A stretch of DNA of 64,000 nucleotides from Amycolatopsis thermoflava N1165 (GCF_000473265.1 NZ_KI421511.1:8613911-8677910); one strand, 5' to 3'. Numbered from the stretch's first letter, positions 32,668-41,214 are shown. Translations and numbers: made by a program. Notes: generated by a model not told the origin, from the letters alone.

Positions 32668-32878
32668 CAGGTGTCCGCTCGCGCCCGCGAGTCCGCGTTC
32701 CCCCGGCGCAAGTCGCGCGCTCGCGCGCGCGAGGTGCCGCTCGCGAGTCCCGCCTTCCCGCGCGAAAGTCCACGTTCCTTACCGCGAACGCTCCCCGCTG
32801 AATGCAGAACTCACGACGCTGAACGTGGAACTCGGCGTGCTGAACGTGGGACTCGCGGCGGTGAGCGTGGGACTCGCG
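32668..32878. repeat. Opposed arrays of short degenerate repeats between convergent genes
   Basis: About eight units fill the whole gap between two stop codons. The left half has units such as CGCGAGTCCGCGTTC and CGCGAAAGTCCACGTTC; the right half has the reverse-complement form, CTGAACGTGGGACTCGCG and CTGAACGTGGAACTC. The switch is near 32790. The RNA of either strand could fold into a long imperfect hairpin, so the region may act as a two-way terminator. Confidence 0.75.
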
Positions 32879-34678
32879 TCAGTGGACCGGCGTGACGATT
32901 CCGTACTCGTGGATCTTGCGGTAGATCGTCGCGCGGGAGATGCCCAGCAGTTGTGCCGCGCGGGCCTTGTTGCCGCCCGCGTCCTCCAGGCTGCGCACGA
33001 TCGCGTCGCGCTCCACCGCCTCGAAACGGTTCAGTGGGCGGCGCGCGATGGTGTGGTACTCGGCCGGCAGGTCGGTCGGGCGGATGGTGCCCGTGCGGCG
33101 CCGCTGGGTGATCTCCCGCAGCACCTGGTGCAGCTGCGCCGTGTTGCCCGGCCAGGACGCCCGCATCAGCAGGTGCATCGCCTCCGGTGAGCACGTGACC
33201 TGACCGCCGTGTGACAGCTTGCTGAGGAACAGCGGCACCAGCTCGGCCAGGTCCTCCACGTGCCGCCGCAGCGACGGCACCCCGACCGTCCGCGGGAAGA
33301 ACGCGAGCAGCTCCGCCAGCCGCGGGCTGCTCTCGGCCTCCGGCGTCAGCGTCAGCGCCACCCACGGCCCGTCCGGCCGCGGCACCTGCCGCAGCGCGGC
33401 GACCAGCGCACGCAGGTCCTCGTCGCCCAGCCGGTCGGCGTGCCGGATCACCAGCGTGTCCACCGGGTCGTCGAGCAGCTCGTGCCGCACGTCCGCGGCC
33501 CAGTCCGGTCCCGCCTCTGCCGCGTCGAGCGTGTGCAGCCGCCCGGCCGGGTTGCGCCGCCGGTGCACGCCCTGCGCCAGCGTGTGCTTCCCGACCCCCG
33601 GCTCGCCGGCCAGCACCAGCCACTCGCCGCTGGTGAAGCTGCTGTCGACGGCGTGGCAGCTGCGCGACCACGTCGGCGCCGACCCGGCCACGCCGGGCAG
33701 GAACATCGGCACGGCGGGCAGCGTGACGCCCGCGCCCCCGTCGTCGGTGTCGACGAGCTGCACCGACAGCACGCCGCCGGCGATCTCGCCGGTCCGCTCG
33801 CCCGCCACGCGACGGCAGTACATGCGCACCTTGCCGCCGCTGGACAACACGATCGTCTCGGTGGCGCGCCGGGCCGCGGACAGCGCCTGCTTGGCGTGCC
33901 CGAGCACGAGCGACTGGTCGGCCGGGTCGAGGAGCTGGCGGGCGGCGTCGTTCATCATCACCACGTCGTCGTTGAACGCGATCACGATCCCGGTGGTGCG
34001 ACGGCAGGCCTGCAGGTAGGTCTGGAACAGCACCAGTTCGCGCATGGTGCTGTGGGTGAGCAGCGCCTGCCGGATCTGCTCGGCGGTCGACCTGGCGAGC
34101 GCGACGAGCAGCCCGCCTGCGTCCTTGCGCCAGCAGGTCAGGTCGACGGCGCCGATCGTCTTGCCGGAGATCGGGTGCTGGATCGGCACGCCGGCGCACG
34201 CCAGGTTCTCCAGGTTCTCCGCGTAGTGCTCGTGCCCGAACACCTGCGTCGGCCGCCCGTCGGCGAGCGCGGTGCCGATCCCGTTGGTGCCGACGAACCT
34301 CTCGCCGTAGCTGAACCCGGGCGCCAGCTCCACGCGCTGCAGGTGCCGGTGCAGGTCGTGGTCGCCGGTGCGCTGCGTGAGCACGACCCCGGACTGGTCG
34401 GTGAGGATCATGCTGATCGGCTGCCCCTCGAGCTGGTCGCCGAGCCGTTCGAGCACCGGTTGCGCGCCGCGGATCAGCGGGGTGTCCAGGTCCTGGTCGC
34501 CGGTGTAGGGCAGGTCGATGCGGTCGGCGGGCACCTGGAACTCGCGGGAGCGCCACCAGGACGCGAGGATCGCTTCGCGGACCTGCCCGGGCTCGACCGC
34601 CTCGGCGGTGAGGAAACGCAAACGGGTGCGCGCCAGCGTGACGTCGTCGAGCACCGCGCTGCCCCGGTCGTGGTCCAC
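32879..34678 (-). CDS. mimR: AcoR/MimR-type activator of the monooxygenase operon
   Basis: 599 residues with GTG 34678 chosen because AGGAGG lies five bases upstream. Residues 85-205 are a GAF-type sensor (LTDQSGVVLTQRTGD, SYGERFVGTNGIGTAL, HPISGKTIGAVDLTCW). Residues 340-540 are a reduced AAA+ domain: Walker A GEPGVGKHT at 358-366, but the sigma-54 contact motif GAFTGA is absent and Walker B (TLVIRHADRL) lacks the usual DE. Residues 555-592 are a Fis-type helix-turn-helix (GGNKARAAQLLGISRATIYRKI). The arrangement and divergent position match MimR of mycobacterial mim clusters. Likely binds the two GTCTCA-N3-TGAGAC sites. Confidence 0.87.
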   Translation of the reverse strand: MDHDRGSAVLDDVTLARTRLRFLTAEAVEPGQVREAILASWWRSREFQVPADRIDLPYTGDQDLDTPLIRGAQPVLERLGDQLEGQPISMILTDQSGVVLTQRTGDHDLHRHLQRVELAPGFSYGERFVGTNGIGTALADGRPTQVFGHEHYAENLENLACAGVPIQHPISGKTIGAVDLTCWRKDAGGLLVALARSTAEQIRQALLTHSTMRELVLFQTYLQACRRTTGIVIAFNDDVVMMNDAARQLLDPADQSLVLGHAKQALSAARRATETIVLSSGGKVRMYCRRVAGERTGEIAGGVLSVQLVDTDDGGAGVTLPAVPMFLPGVAGSAPTWSRSCHAVDSSFTSGEWLVLAGEPGVGKHTLAQGVHRRRNPAGRLHTLDAAEAGPDWAADVRHELLDDPVDTLVIRHADRLGDEDLRALVAALRQVPRPDGPWVALTLTPEAESSPRLAELLAFFPRTVGVPSLRRHVEDLAELVPLFLSKLSHGGQVTCSPEAMHLLMRASWPGNTAQLHQVLREITQRRRTGTIRPTDLPAEYHTIARRPLNRFEAVERDAIVRSLEDAGGNKARAAQLLGISRATIYRKIHEYGIVTPVH

Positions 34679-34769
34679 CCTGACCTCCTGCCGCTGCCCC
34701 GAACAGGGTAGTCGAACACCGCCGTTGTGTCCCGGGTCACAAGGTAACCCTCCACGGCGGTCGCACCGC

Positions 34770-34784
34770 GTCTCAAATTGAGAC
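34770..34784. promoter_or_regulatory. Palindrome GTCTCAAATTGAGAC, candidate MimR site 1
   Basis: A perfect 15-base palindrome (7-base arms) between the divergent regulator start (34678) and the small gene start (34819). The same half-sites recur at 35053-35067. Confidence 0.7.
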
Positions 34785-34818
34785 ACGCCCCCGTCCGGGG
34801 CAGGCGTGGGATGGGTCC

Positions 34819-35064
34819 ATGCCCGAGGAAACGTACAACCCGTGGACGGTCGTGAACGTCGTGTTCCACCACCTCGTCGACCAGGGCCTGCACCCCACCT
34901 TCGGGGACGGGCACCCCGGCGATCCGGCGGCGGAACTGTTGCGCGCCCTCGGTATCACGCCGGAAGCGGAGGGCGACGCCCGGCAGAAGACCGCGGTGCA
35001 CGACCACCTCGCCGAGCTGCGCCGATCCGTGTTCGGCGAACCTGAACCGCCTGTCTCATATTGA
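34819..35064 (+). CDS. Small conserved-context hypothetical protein of the mim cluster
   Basis: 81 residues, acidic, no signal peptide or membrane segment, helical throughout (NPWTVVNVVFHHLVDQGLHP, DPAAELLRALGITPEAE, QKTAVHDHLAELRRSVFG). I do not recognise the family. It lies between two copies of the candidate activator palindrome; the second copy overlaps its stop codon. Start ATG 34819 follows a GGGGCAGGCGTGGG stretch. Its position before the hydroxylase suggests a regulatory or assembly role, but that is inference only. Confidence 0.7.
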   Translation: MPEETYNPWTVVNVVFHHLVDQGLHPTFGDGHPGDPAAELLRALGITPEAEGDARQKTAVHDHLAELRRSVFGEPEPPVSY

Positions 35065-35067
35065 GAC
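35053..35067. promoter_or_regulatory. Palindrome GTCTCATATTGAGAC, candidate MimR site 2
   Basis: Perfect 6-base arms with a TAT centre, 65 bases before the hydroxylase ATG, and identical half-sites to the copy at 34770-34784. Suitably placed to activate the mimABCD promoter. Confidence 0.7.
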
Positions 35068-35131
35068 CCGCACGCGCCGGTGCGCGGCCTCCAATAGACG
35101 GTGTAGGACTTGTGCCCACCTAGGAGTGATC

Positions 35132-36781
35132 ATGAGCCGCCAAAGTGTGGCGAGAGCCCATCAGAAGATCCAGGAACTGTCCTGGGAACCGGCCTACCAC
35201 GAGCCGGTATCGCAGTACGGGACGGACTACACGTTCCGCAAGGCGAAGAAGAAGGATCCGCTCAAGCAGGTCCTGCGGTCCTATTTCCCGATGCAGGAGG
35301 AGAAGGACCACCGCGTGTACGGCGCCGAGGACGGCGCGATCCGCGGCAACATGTTCCGCCAGGTCCAGGAGCGCTGGCTGGAGTGGCAGAAGTTGTTCCT
35401 GAGCATCATCCCGCTGCCGGAGATCTCGGCGGCGCGCGCGATGCCGCTGCTGTTCCGCACCGTGCCGAACCCCGAGCTGCACAACGGCCAGGCGATCCAG
35501 ATGATCGACGAGGTCCGGCACTCGACGATCCAGCAGAACCTCAAGCGCCTCTACATGAACAACTACATCGACCCGGCCGGCTTCAACTCGAGCCTGCGCA
35601 ACTTCCAGAACGACTACTGCGGCACCATCGGCCGCCAGTTCGCGGAAGGCTTCATCACCGGTGACGCCATCACCGCGGCGAGCATCTACCTGACGATCGT
35701 CGCCGAGACCGCGTTCACCAACACGCTGTTCGTGGCCATGCCGGCGGAGGCCGCGGCGAACGGCGACTACCTGCTGCCGACGGTCTTCCACTCGGTGCAG
35801 TCCGACGAGTCCCGGCACATCAGCAACGGTTACGCCACGCTGCTGATGGCGCTGTCCGACGAAAGCAACCACCAGCTGCTCGAACGCGACCTGCGCTACG
35901 CGTGGTGGAACAACCACGCCGTGGTCGACGCCGCGATCGGCACGTTCATCGAGTACGGCACCAAGGACCGCCGCAAGGACCGCGAGTCCTACGCCGAGAT
36001 GTGGCGCCGCTGGATCTACGACGACTACTACCGCAGCTACCTCGTGCCGCTGGAGAAGTACGGCCTGGTCATCCCGCACGACCTGATCGAGGAGGCCTGG
36101 AACCGCATCTGGAACAAGGGCTACGTGCACGAGGTCGCGCAGTTCTTCGCCACCGGGTGGCTCGCCAACTACTGGCGCATCGACCCGATGACCGACGAGG
36201 ACTTCGAGTGGTTCGAGCACAAGTACCCCGGCTGGTACGACAAGTACGGGAAGTGGTGGGAGAACTACAACCGGCTGTCCGTGCCGAACGGGCACCACCC
36301 GATCGTCGCCGAGGACGTCGACTACGTGTACCCGCACCGGTGCTGGACCTGCATGGTGCCGTGCCTCATCCGCGAGGACACCGTGATCGACAAGGTCGAC
36401 GGGCAGTGGCGCACCTACTGCTCGGAGCCGTGCCGCTGGACCGACGCGGAAGCGTTCCGCCCGGTCTACCAGGGCAGGCAGACGCCGAACATGGGCCAGC
36501 TGGTCGGCTCCCGCGAGTGGGAGACCCTCTACCACGGCTGGAACTGGGCCGACGTCGTTTCCGACATGGGTTTCGTGCGCGACGACGGCAAGACGATGGT
36601 CGCGCAGCCGCACCTGAACCTCGACCCGAAGAAGATGTGGACGCTGGACCACCTGCGGCGCATGCCGGAGGTGCAGAGCCCCAACGTGCTGCTCAACCAG
36701 ATGACCGACGACGAGCGGTCGGCCTTCATCGCCGACTACAACCGCCAGGGACCGGCCGGGCGGCCGGCTCCGGCGAACTGA
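35132..36781 (+). CDS. mimA: Propane/phenol-type diiron monooxygenase, hydroxylase large (alpha) subunit
   Basis: 549 residues, ATG 35132 with GGAG five bases upstream. The diiron ligands E97, E127, H130, E192, E226 and H229 (LPEISAAR, DEVRH, AETAF, DESRH) have exactly the spacing of methane monooxygenase hydroxylase (30, 3, 65, 34, 3). The length and the Cys-containing C-terminal segment (HRCWTCMVPC, YCSEPC) match the PrmA/MimA group that oxidises propane, acetone or phenol. It forms the a2b2 core with the beta subunit. First gene of the operon, 65 bases after palindrome 2. A strong hairpin follows the stop. Confidence 0.96.
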   Translation: MSRQSVARAHQKIQELSWEPAYHEPVSQYGTDYTFRKAKKKDPLKQVLRSYFPMQEEKDHRVYGAEDGAIRGNMFRQVQERWLEWQKLFLSIIPLPEISAARAMPLLFRTVPNPELHNGQAIQMIDEVRHSTIQQNLKRLYMNNYIDPAGFNSSLRNFQNDYCGTIGRQFAEGFITGDAITAASIYLTIVAETAFTNTLFVAMPAEAAANGDYLLPTVFHSVQSDESRHISNGYATLLMALSDESNHQLLERDLRYAWWNNHAVVDAAIGTFIEYGTKDRRKDRESYAEMWRRWIYDDYYRSYLVPLEKYGLVIPHDLIEEAWNRIWNKGYVHEVAQFFATGWLANYWRIDPMTDEDFEWFEHKYPGWYDKYGKWWENYNRLSVPNGHHPIVAEDVDYVYPHRCWTCMVPCLIREDTVIDKVDGQWRTYCSEPCRWTDAEAFRPVYQGRQTPNMGQLVGSREWETLYHGWNWADVVSDMGFVRDDGKTMVAQPHLNLDPKKMWTLDHLRRMPEVQSPNVLLNQMTDDERSAFIADYNRQGPAGRPAPAN

Positions 36782-36788
36782 TCGCACC

Positions 36789-36815
36789 GCGGGCCCCGGG
36801 CGAACCGGGGCCCGC
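36789..36815 (+). other. Intercistronic hairpin between mimA and mimB
   Basis: Perfect 11-base arms GCGGGCCCCGG and CCGGGGCCCGC with a 5-base loop, eight bases after the mimA stop. The operon continues 25 bases later, and there is no T tract, so partial termination or mRNA 3'-end protection, giving more hydroxylase than reductase, is likelier than a full stop. Confidence 0.6.
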
Positions 36816-36839
36816 GCGCCGGGACACGAAGGGGTGTCG

Positions 36840-37880
36840 ATGGGCGACAAGCACGTGGTGCGCTTCGAGCCGGTGGGGATCGAGATCGAGGTCGACGAGG
36901 ACCAGACCGTCCTCCGGGCCGCCGCCGAGCAGGGCGTGATGCTCATGCACGGCTGCAAGGAGGGGCAGTGCGCCTCGTGCAAGTCGTTCATCCTCGAGGG
37001 CGACGACGTGGAGCTCGAAAGGTACTCCACGTTCGCGCTGCCGGATTTCGAGAAGGAGGAAGGGTTCACGCTGCTGTGCCGGGCGCACGCGTACGAGGAC
37101 CTGACCATCGAACTGCTCAACTACGACGAGGAGATGATCCACTCCGGACTGCCGATCCAGACCGCGGTGGCCGAGGTCGTGGCCAACGAGCCGGTCACGC
37201 ACGACATGCGCCACCTCGTGCTGAAGCTGGTCGAACCGGCCGCGCTGAAGTACTTCCCCGGCCAGTACCTGGACTTCGCGGTGCCCGGCACGGACGAGAC
37301 GCGCTCGTTCTCCATGGCCGGCCTGCCGACCGACGGGCACCTCGAGTTCGTGGTCAAGATCTACCCCGGCGGCCTGTTCTCGCAGTTCCTGGACTCCGGT
37401 GTCGCGGTCGGTGACCGGCTGGAGGTGACCGGGCCGTTCGGGGTGTTCACCCTGCGGGACGCGCCCGGCGCGCCACTGGTGTTCGTCGGCGGCGGGGCGG
37501 GCATGGCGCCGATCCTGTCGTTGCTGCGGTCGATGGCCGCCCGCGGCGGCGAGGTGGCCGCGCGCCGGACCACGTTCTACTACGGCGCCCGCCGCAAGCA
37601 GGACCTCTGCTTCGAGGCGGAGCTCCACGGGCTGGAGCAGGCCCTGCCCGCGTTCACCTACGTGCCCGCGCTGTCCGAGCCCGGCGACGACGACTGGGAC
37701 GGCGAGACCGGGCTGATCACCGACGTCGTGCGCCGCCACGAGACGGACCTCGCCGGCGCCGACGCCTACGTGTGCGGGCCGCCGCCGATGGTCGAGGCGG
37801 CCCTGGAACTGCTGCCCGCGCTCGGGGTCGCGGACCGGCGGATCTTCTACGACAAGTTCACCACCACCGGCGACGAGTGA
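36840..37880 (+). CDS. mimB: Monooxygenase NADH reductase component
   Basis: 346 residues, ATG 36840 after AAGGGG. N-terminal plant-type [2Fe-2S] ferredoxin with C39, C44, C47 and C80. The FAD domain follows (RSFSMAGLPTDG, the Arg-x-x-Ser flavin motif), then the NAD domain (VFVGGGAGMAPILSLLR, YVCGPPPMVEAAL). It passes electrons from NADH to the hydroxylase diiron centre. Coupled to mimC with a 12-base gap. Confidence 0.95.
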   Translation: MGDKHVVRFEPVGIEIEVDEDQTVLRAAAEQGVMLMHGCKEGQCASCKSFILEGDDVELERYSTFALPDFEKEEGFTLLCRAHAYEDLTIELLNYDEEMIHSGLPIQTAVAEVVANEPVTHDMRHLVLKLVEPAALKYFPGQYLDFAVPGTDETRSFSMAGLPTDGHLEFVVKIYPGGLFSQFLDSGVAVGDRLEVTGPFGVFTLRDAPGAPLVFVGGGAGMAPILSLLRSMAARGGEVAARRTTFYYGARRKQDLCFEAELHGLEQALPAFTYVPALSEPGDDDWDGETGLITDVVRRHETDLAGADAYVCGPPPMVEAALELLPALGVADRRIFYDKFTTTGDE

Positions 37881-37892
37881 AGGAACAAGCCC

Positions 37893-39062
37893 ATGACAGC
37901 GACGCAGGAACGCAGCGTGCCCAAGCCCGTCTTCACCGACGCCGAAGCGGGCGCCAAGGTCTTCCCGGACTCCGGGGCGCGCCGGTTCAACTACTTCAAC
38001 CCGGCCAAGCGCAAGCAGAGCCACTACGAGGACGTCACCGTCGAGGTGCAGCCCGACCCGCGGCACTACCTGTCCCAGGGCTGGTTGTACGCCTTCGCCG
38101 ACGGGCGCGGCGGCTACCCGCTCGAATGGACCGCGCTCAAGGCGTGGGGCTCGGACCGGCCGGTGCCGGAACGCGGGCCGGGCTCGGGCGGCAAGGGCTA
38201 CGACTGGCCCGCGCTGGGCTGGCACGAGTTCCGCGACCCGAACGAGGAGTGGGAGCTCACGCTCTACCGCTACAACGCCAACGTGGTGCGCCAGCTCAAC
38301 CAGAACGTCGAGGCGGCCCGCCAGTCGAACGCCTTCGACCAGTGGAACCGCAACTGGACCCAGTTCGTGGCGCAGCACGTCGGGGCGTGGATGCACGTCG
38401 ACCACGGGCTGGGCCTGTACCTGTTCGCCAACGCCAACCGGCGCGCCCCGACGAACATGCACAACAACGCGATCTCGGTCAACAGCATGCACAAGATCCG
38501 GGCCGCCCAGGACCTGGCGCTGTACAACCTCACCCTCACCGAGGAGATCGAGGGCTTCGACGGCACCGCGCACCTGGCGACGTGGAACGACGACCCGGCC
38601 TGGCAGGGTGTCCGCGAGGTCGCCGAGCAGCTGACCGCGATCGACGACTGGTGCGAGGCCGTCTTCGCGGCCAACGTCGTGTTCGAGCCGCTGGTCGGGG
38701 AGCTGTTCCGCAGCAACCTCGTGCAGCAGGCGGCGCCGGCCAACGGCGACTTCGTGACCCCGACCCTCATCGGGGCCGAGGAGTACGACTACGCCGAACG
38801 CGACCTGCGCTACACGCGCGCCATGTTCGAGCTGCTCGTGAACGATCGCGAGTTCGCCGAGCACAACACGAAGATCATGCAGGACTGGCTGAGCACCTGG
38901 GTGCCCCGCTGCATCAGCGCCGCCAGGACGCTGCAGCCGCTCTGGTCGCAGCCCGACGCCAAACCGTCCCGCTTCGAGGACGGACTCGACCGCGTGAAGA
39001 GCCGCTTCAGCGGCATCCTGTCCGACCTGCGTCTGCAAGCACCGAAGGAGCTGGCCCAGTGA
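37893..39062 (+). CDS. mimC: Monooxygenase hydroxylase small (beta) subunit
   Basis: 389 residues, all-helical ferritin-like fold without the full set of iron ligands, as expected for the structural beta subunit. Family blocks NYFNPAKRKQSHYEDVTVE, GLYLFANANRRAPTNMHNN and RDLRYTRAMFELLVND are recognisable. Pairs with MimA in an a2b2 hydroxylase. A GTGA overlap leads to the coupling protein. Confidence 0.95.
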   Translation: MTATQERSVPKPVFTDAEAGAKVFPDSGARRFNYFNPAKRKQSHYEDVTVEVQPDPRHYLSQGWLYAFADGRGGYPLEWTALKAWGSDRPVPERGPGSGGKGYDWPALGWHEFRDPNEEWELTLYRYNANVVRQLNQNVEAARQSNAFDQWNRNWTQFVAQHVGAWMHVDHGLGLYLFANANRRAPTNMHNNAISVNSMHKIRAAQDLALYNLTLTEEIEGFDGTAHLATWNDDPAWQGVREVAEQLTAIDDWCEAVFAANVVFEPLVGELFRSNLVQQAAPANGDFVTPTLIGAEEYDYAERDLRYTRAMFELLVNDREFAEHNTKIMQDWLSTWVPRCISAARTLQPLWSQPDAKPSRFEDGLDRVKSRFSGILSDLRLQAPKELAQ

Positions 39063-39430
39063 CTACCCAAGTGCGCGCCGAGAGCCCGTTCAAGTCCGAC
39101 AACACCGCGTCCAACATGTGCGGCTTCACCTTGATGAACAACCAGGTCGGCGTGATCGTGGCCGAGGTGATGGGCGCCAAGGACAACGTGCAGATCACCC
39201 ACCTGCCGTCGATGATCCGCGTGGACGCCCGCAACCGGATGGACGTGGTCTACAGCGAGATCGACGAGGCCGCCGGCGAGGAGGAGGGCTGGTTCAACTC
39301 CGCCGAGTTCGAGGAGAGCATGTCCACCCACTATGGCCGGATGGTGCACCTGGACGACCGCACGATCATGTTCGCCAACCCCGAGGACGCGGCCGAGTAC
39401 CTCGACTTCGACCTCAAACCGATCCGCTGA
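39059..39430 (+). CDS. mimD: Monooxygenase coupling/effector protein
   Basis: 123 residues from GTG 39059, overlapping mimC by four bases. MmoB/DmpM family fold (NMCGFTLMNNQVGVIVAEVM, LPSMIRVDARNRMDVVY, GRMVHLDDRTIMFANPEDAAEYL). It docks on the hydroxylase and gates substrate and oxygen access; it has no cofactor. Confidence 0.95.
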   Translation: MTTQVRAESPFKSDNTASNMCGFTLMNNQVGVIVAEVMGAKDNVQITHLPSMIRVDARNRMDVVYSEIDEAAGEEEGWFNSAEFEESMSTHYGRMVHLDDRTIMFANPEDAAEYLDFDLKPIR

Positions 39431-39463
39431 CGCCGACCACCACAACGGAGTGAGGGCAGGAGA

Positions 39464-40501
39464 ATGTACGAAAAGGACGGCGAGAAGTACTTCGTGGTCG
39501 ACGGGCACACCCACTTCTGGGACGCCAGCCCGGAGAACTGGGTCGAGGGGCAGGAGGAGTACGCCAAGGGCTGGATCGAATGCTTCCACGCCTACCAGGG
39601 CCTCGGCCCGGCGGACACGCACTGGCCGATCGACCGGTTCCAGAAGTACTCCGAGGAACTGATGATGCACGACCTGTTCGAGGCCGGGCACGTCGACGTC
39701 GCGATCTTCCAGCCGACGAACCTGCGCCAGTGGTACAAGAACGGCTTCAACACGACCGAAGTCGACGCGGCGCTGGCCGAGAAGCACCCTGGCAAGTTCC
39801 TCGTCAACACCTACTTCGACCCGCGGGAGGGCGACGCGGGCATGAAGGCTTTCGAGGAACGCGTCAAGCGCTACGGCTGCAAGGGCGTCAAGCTCTACAC
39901 CGCCGAGTGGCTGGGCGACTCCCGCGGCTGGAGCCTGAAGGACCCGGAGGCGTTCCGCTACCTGGAGAAGTGCGAGGAGCTGGGCGTCAAGAACATCCAC
40001 GTGCACAAGGGCCCGACGATCTGGCCGCTGGACAAGGACGCGTTCGACATGTCCGATGTGGACCGCGCATCGACCAGCTTCCAGGGGCTCAACTTCATCG
40101 TCGAGCACGTCGGTCTCCCGCGCATCGAGGACTTCTGCTTCATGGCGACGCAGGAGCGCAACGTCTACGCCGGCCTCGCGGTCGTCGTCGGCGGGCTCAT
40201 GCACGCCCGGCCGAAGTTCTTCGCGAAGGTGATGGGCGAGCTGATGTTCTGGCTCGGCGAGGACAAGCTGATCTTCGGCGCCGACTACGCGATCTGGGAG
40301 CCGAAGTGGCAGGTCGAAGGCTTCGTCGACTGGCAGATGCCCGCCGACGAGGAGCTGTCCGACTTCGCGCCGCTGACGGTGGAGCAGAAGAAGAAGATCC
40401 TCGGACTGAACGCCGCCCGGCTCTACGACATCGACGTGCCAGCGGAGCTCCGGCTCGAGGCGCCGAAGGTGGTCGAGCCCGTCGGCGTGCCGAACCCGTG
40501 A
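39464..40501 (+). CDS. Amidohydrolase-2 family protein of the mim operon
   Basis: 345 residues, TIM-barrel amidohydrolase (COG2159). Metal ligands are visible: HTHFWD near residue 15-17, HVHKGP near 180, the EHVGLPR histidine near 208, and FGADYAIW aspartate near 268. Regularly found behind prm/mim coupling-protein genes. Its role in propane or acetone metabolism is unproven; hydrolysis or decarboxylation of a pathway intermediate is possible. GTGA overlap with the next gene. Confidence 0.9.
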   Translation: MYEKDGEKYFVVDGHTHFWDASPENWVEGQEEYAKGWIECFHAYQGLGPADTHWPIDRFQKYSEELMMHDLFEAGHVDVAIFQPTNLRQWYKNGFNTTEVDAALAEKHPGKFLVNTYFDPREGDAGMKAFEERVKRYGCKGVKLYTAEWLGDSRGWSLKDPEAFRYLEKCEELGVKNIHVHKGPTIWPLDKDAFDMSDVDRASTSFQGLNFIVEHVGLPRIEDFCFMATQERNVYAGLAVVVGGLMHARPKFFAKVMGELMFWLGEDKLIFGADYAIWEPKWQVEGFVDWQMPADEELSDFAPLTVEQKKKILGLNAARLYDIDVPAELRLEAPKVVEPVGVPNP

Positions 40502-41214
40502 CCGCCATCGAGGAGGTCCGCGCGTGCCACGCCGCGGTGTGGCACGCGCTCGGCACGGTCCGCGATCCCGAGCTGGACGAGCCGCTCACCGATCTCGGGT
40601 TCGTCGCGCGGTGCGAGGTGGACGGCGGCCGGGCGGCGGTGGAGCTGCGGTTGCCGACCTACTTCTGCGCGCCGAACTTCGCGTTCCTGATGGTCGCCGA
40701 CGCCTACGACGCCGTGTCCGCGGTGCCCGGCGTCCGGAGCGTCGAGGTGCGCCTGGTCGACCACTTCGCGGCCGAGGCGATCAACCGGGGCGTCGCGGCG
40801 CGGGCGGGGTTCGTCGCCTCCTTCGCGGGCGAGGCGGTGAACGAGCTGGACGAGCTGCGGGCCACGTTCGTCCGCAAGGCGGTGCTGGCCGGCACCGACC
40901 GGGTCTGCCGGGCGCTGATGAAGTCCGGAGTGGACGGTGACCGGCTGGCACGGATGACGCTGGGCGAGGTGCCCGCGAGCCAGGACCGGGAACGGCTCCG
41001 GGCCAGGCGCCGGGAACTCGGGCTGCCGTGCGGGGACGGTGACCCGCTGCTTGTCGACCCGGAGACCGGCGAGGCGGTGCCACCGTCGGACGCGGCGCGG
41101 CACCTGGGATTCGCGCGGCTGACGCGGGCCGGCCAGGAGGCCAACTCCGGGGTCTGCCGGGACATGCTGCGCGTGCGGTACCCGCACATCGGAGAACAGG
41201 AGGGCGCACGATGA
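40498..41214 (+). CDS. DUF59/PaaD-like iron-sulfur assembly protein with C-terminal extension
   Basis: 238 residues from GTG 40498. Residues 15-100 are a DUF59 (MIP18) domain (GTVRDPELDEPLTDLGFV, LRLPTYFCAPNFAFLMVADAY) with the conserved reactive cysteine in PTYFCAPN. The remaining 130 residues are an extension seen with this operon type, helical then Arg-rich, with one cysteine late (NSGVCRDML). It may help metal loading of the hydroxylase or reductase. Overlaps both neighbours by four bases, so translation is coupled. Confidence 0.85.
   Translation: MTAIEEVRACHAAVWHALGTVRDPELDEPLTDLGFVARCEVDGGRAAVELRLPTYFCAPNFAFLMVADAYDAVSAVPGVRSVEVRLVDHFAAEAINRGVAARAGFVASFAGEAVNELDELRATFVRKAVLAGTDRVCRALMKSGVDGDRLARMTLGEVPASQDRERLRARRRELGLPCGDGDPLLVDPETGEAVPPSDAARHLGFARLTRAGQEANSGVCRDMLRVRYPHIGEQEGAR

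Noticed and set aside
35068..35131. Sigma-54 promoter for the mim operon
   Set aside because: No TGGCAC-N5-TTGCA element is visible and the activator lacks GAFTGA.
36789..36815. Operon-ending terminator after mimA
   Set aside because: The reductase and other mim genes follow within 25 bases and belong to the same unit; no T tract is present.
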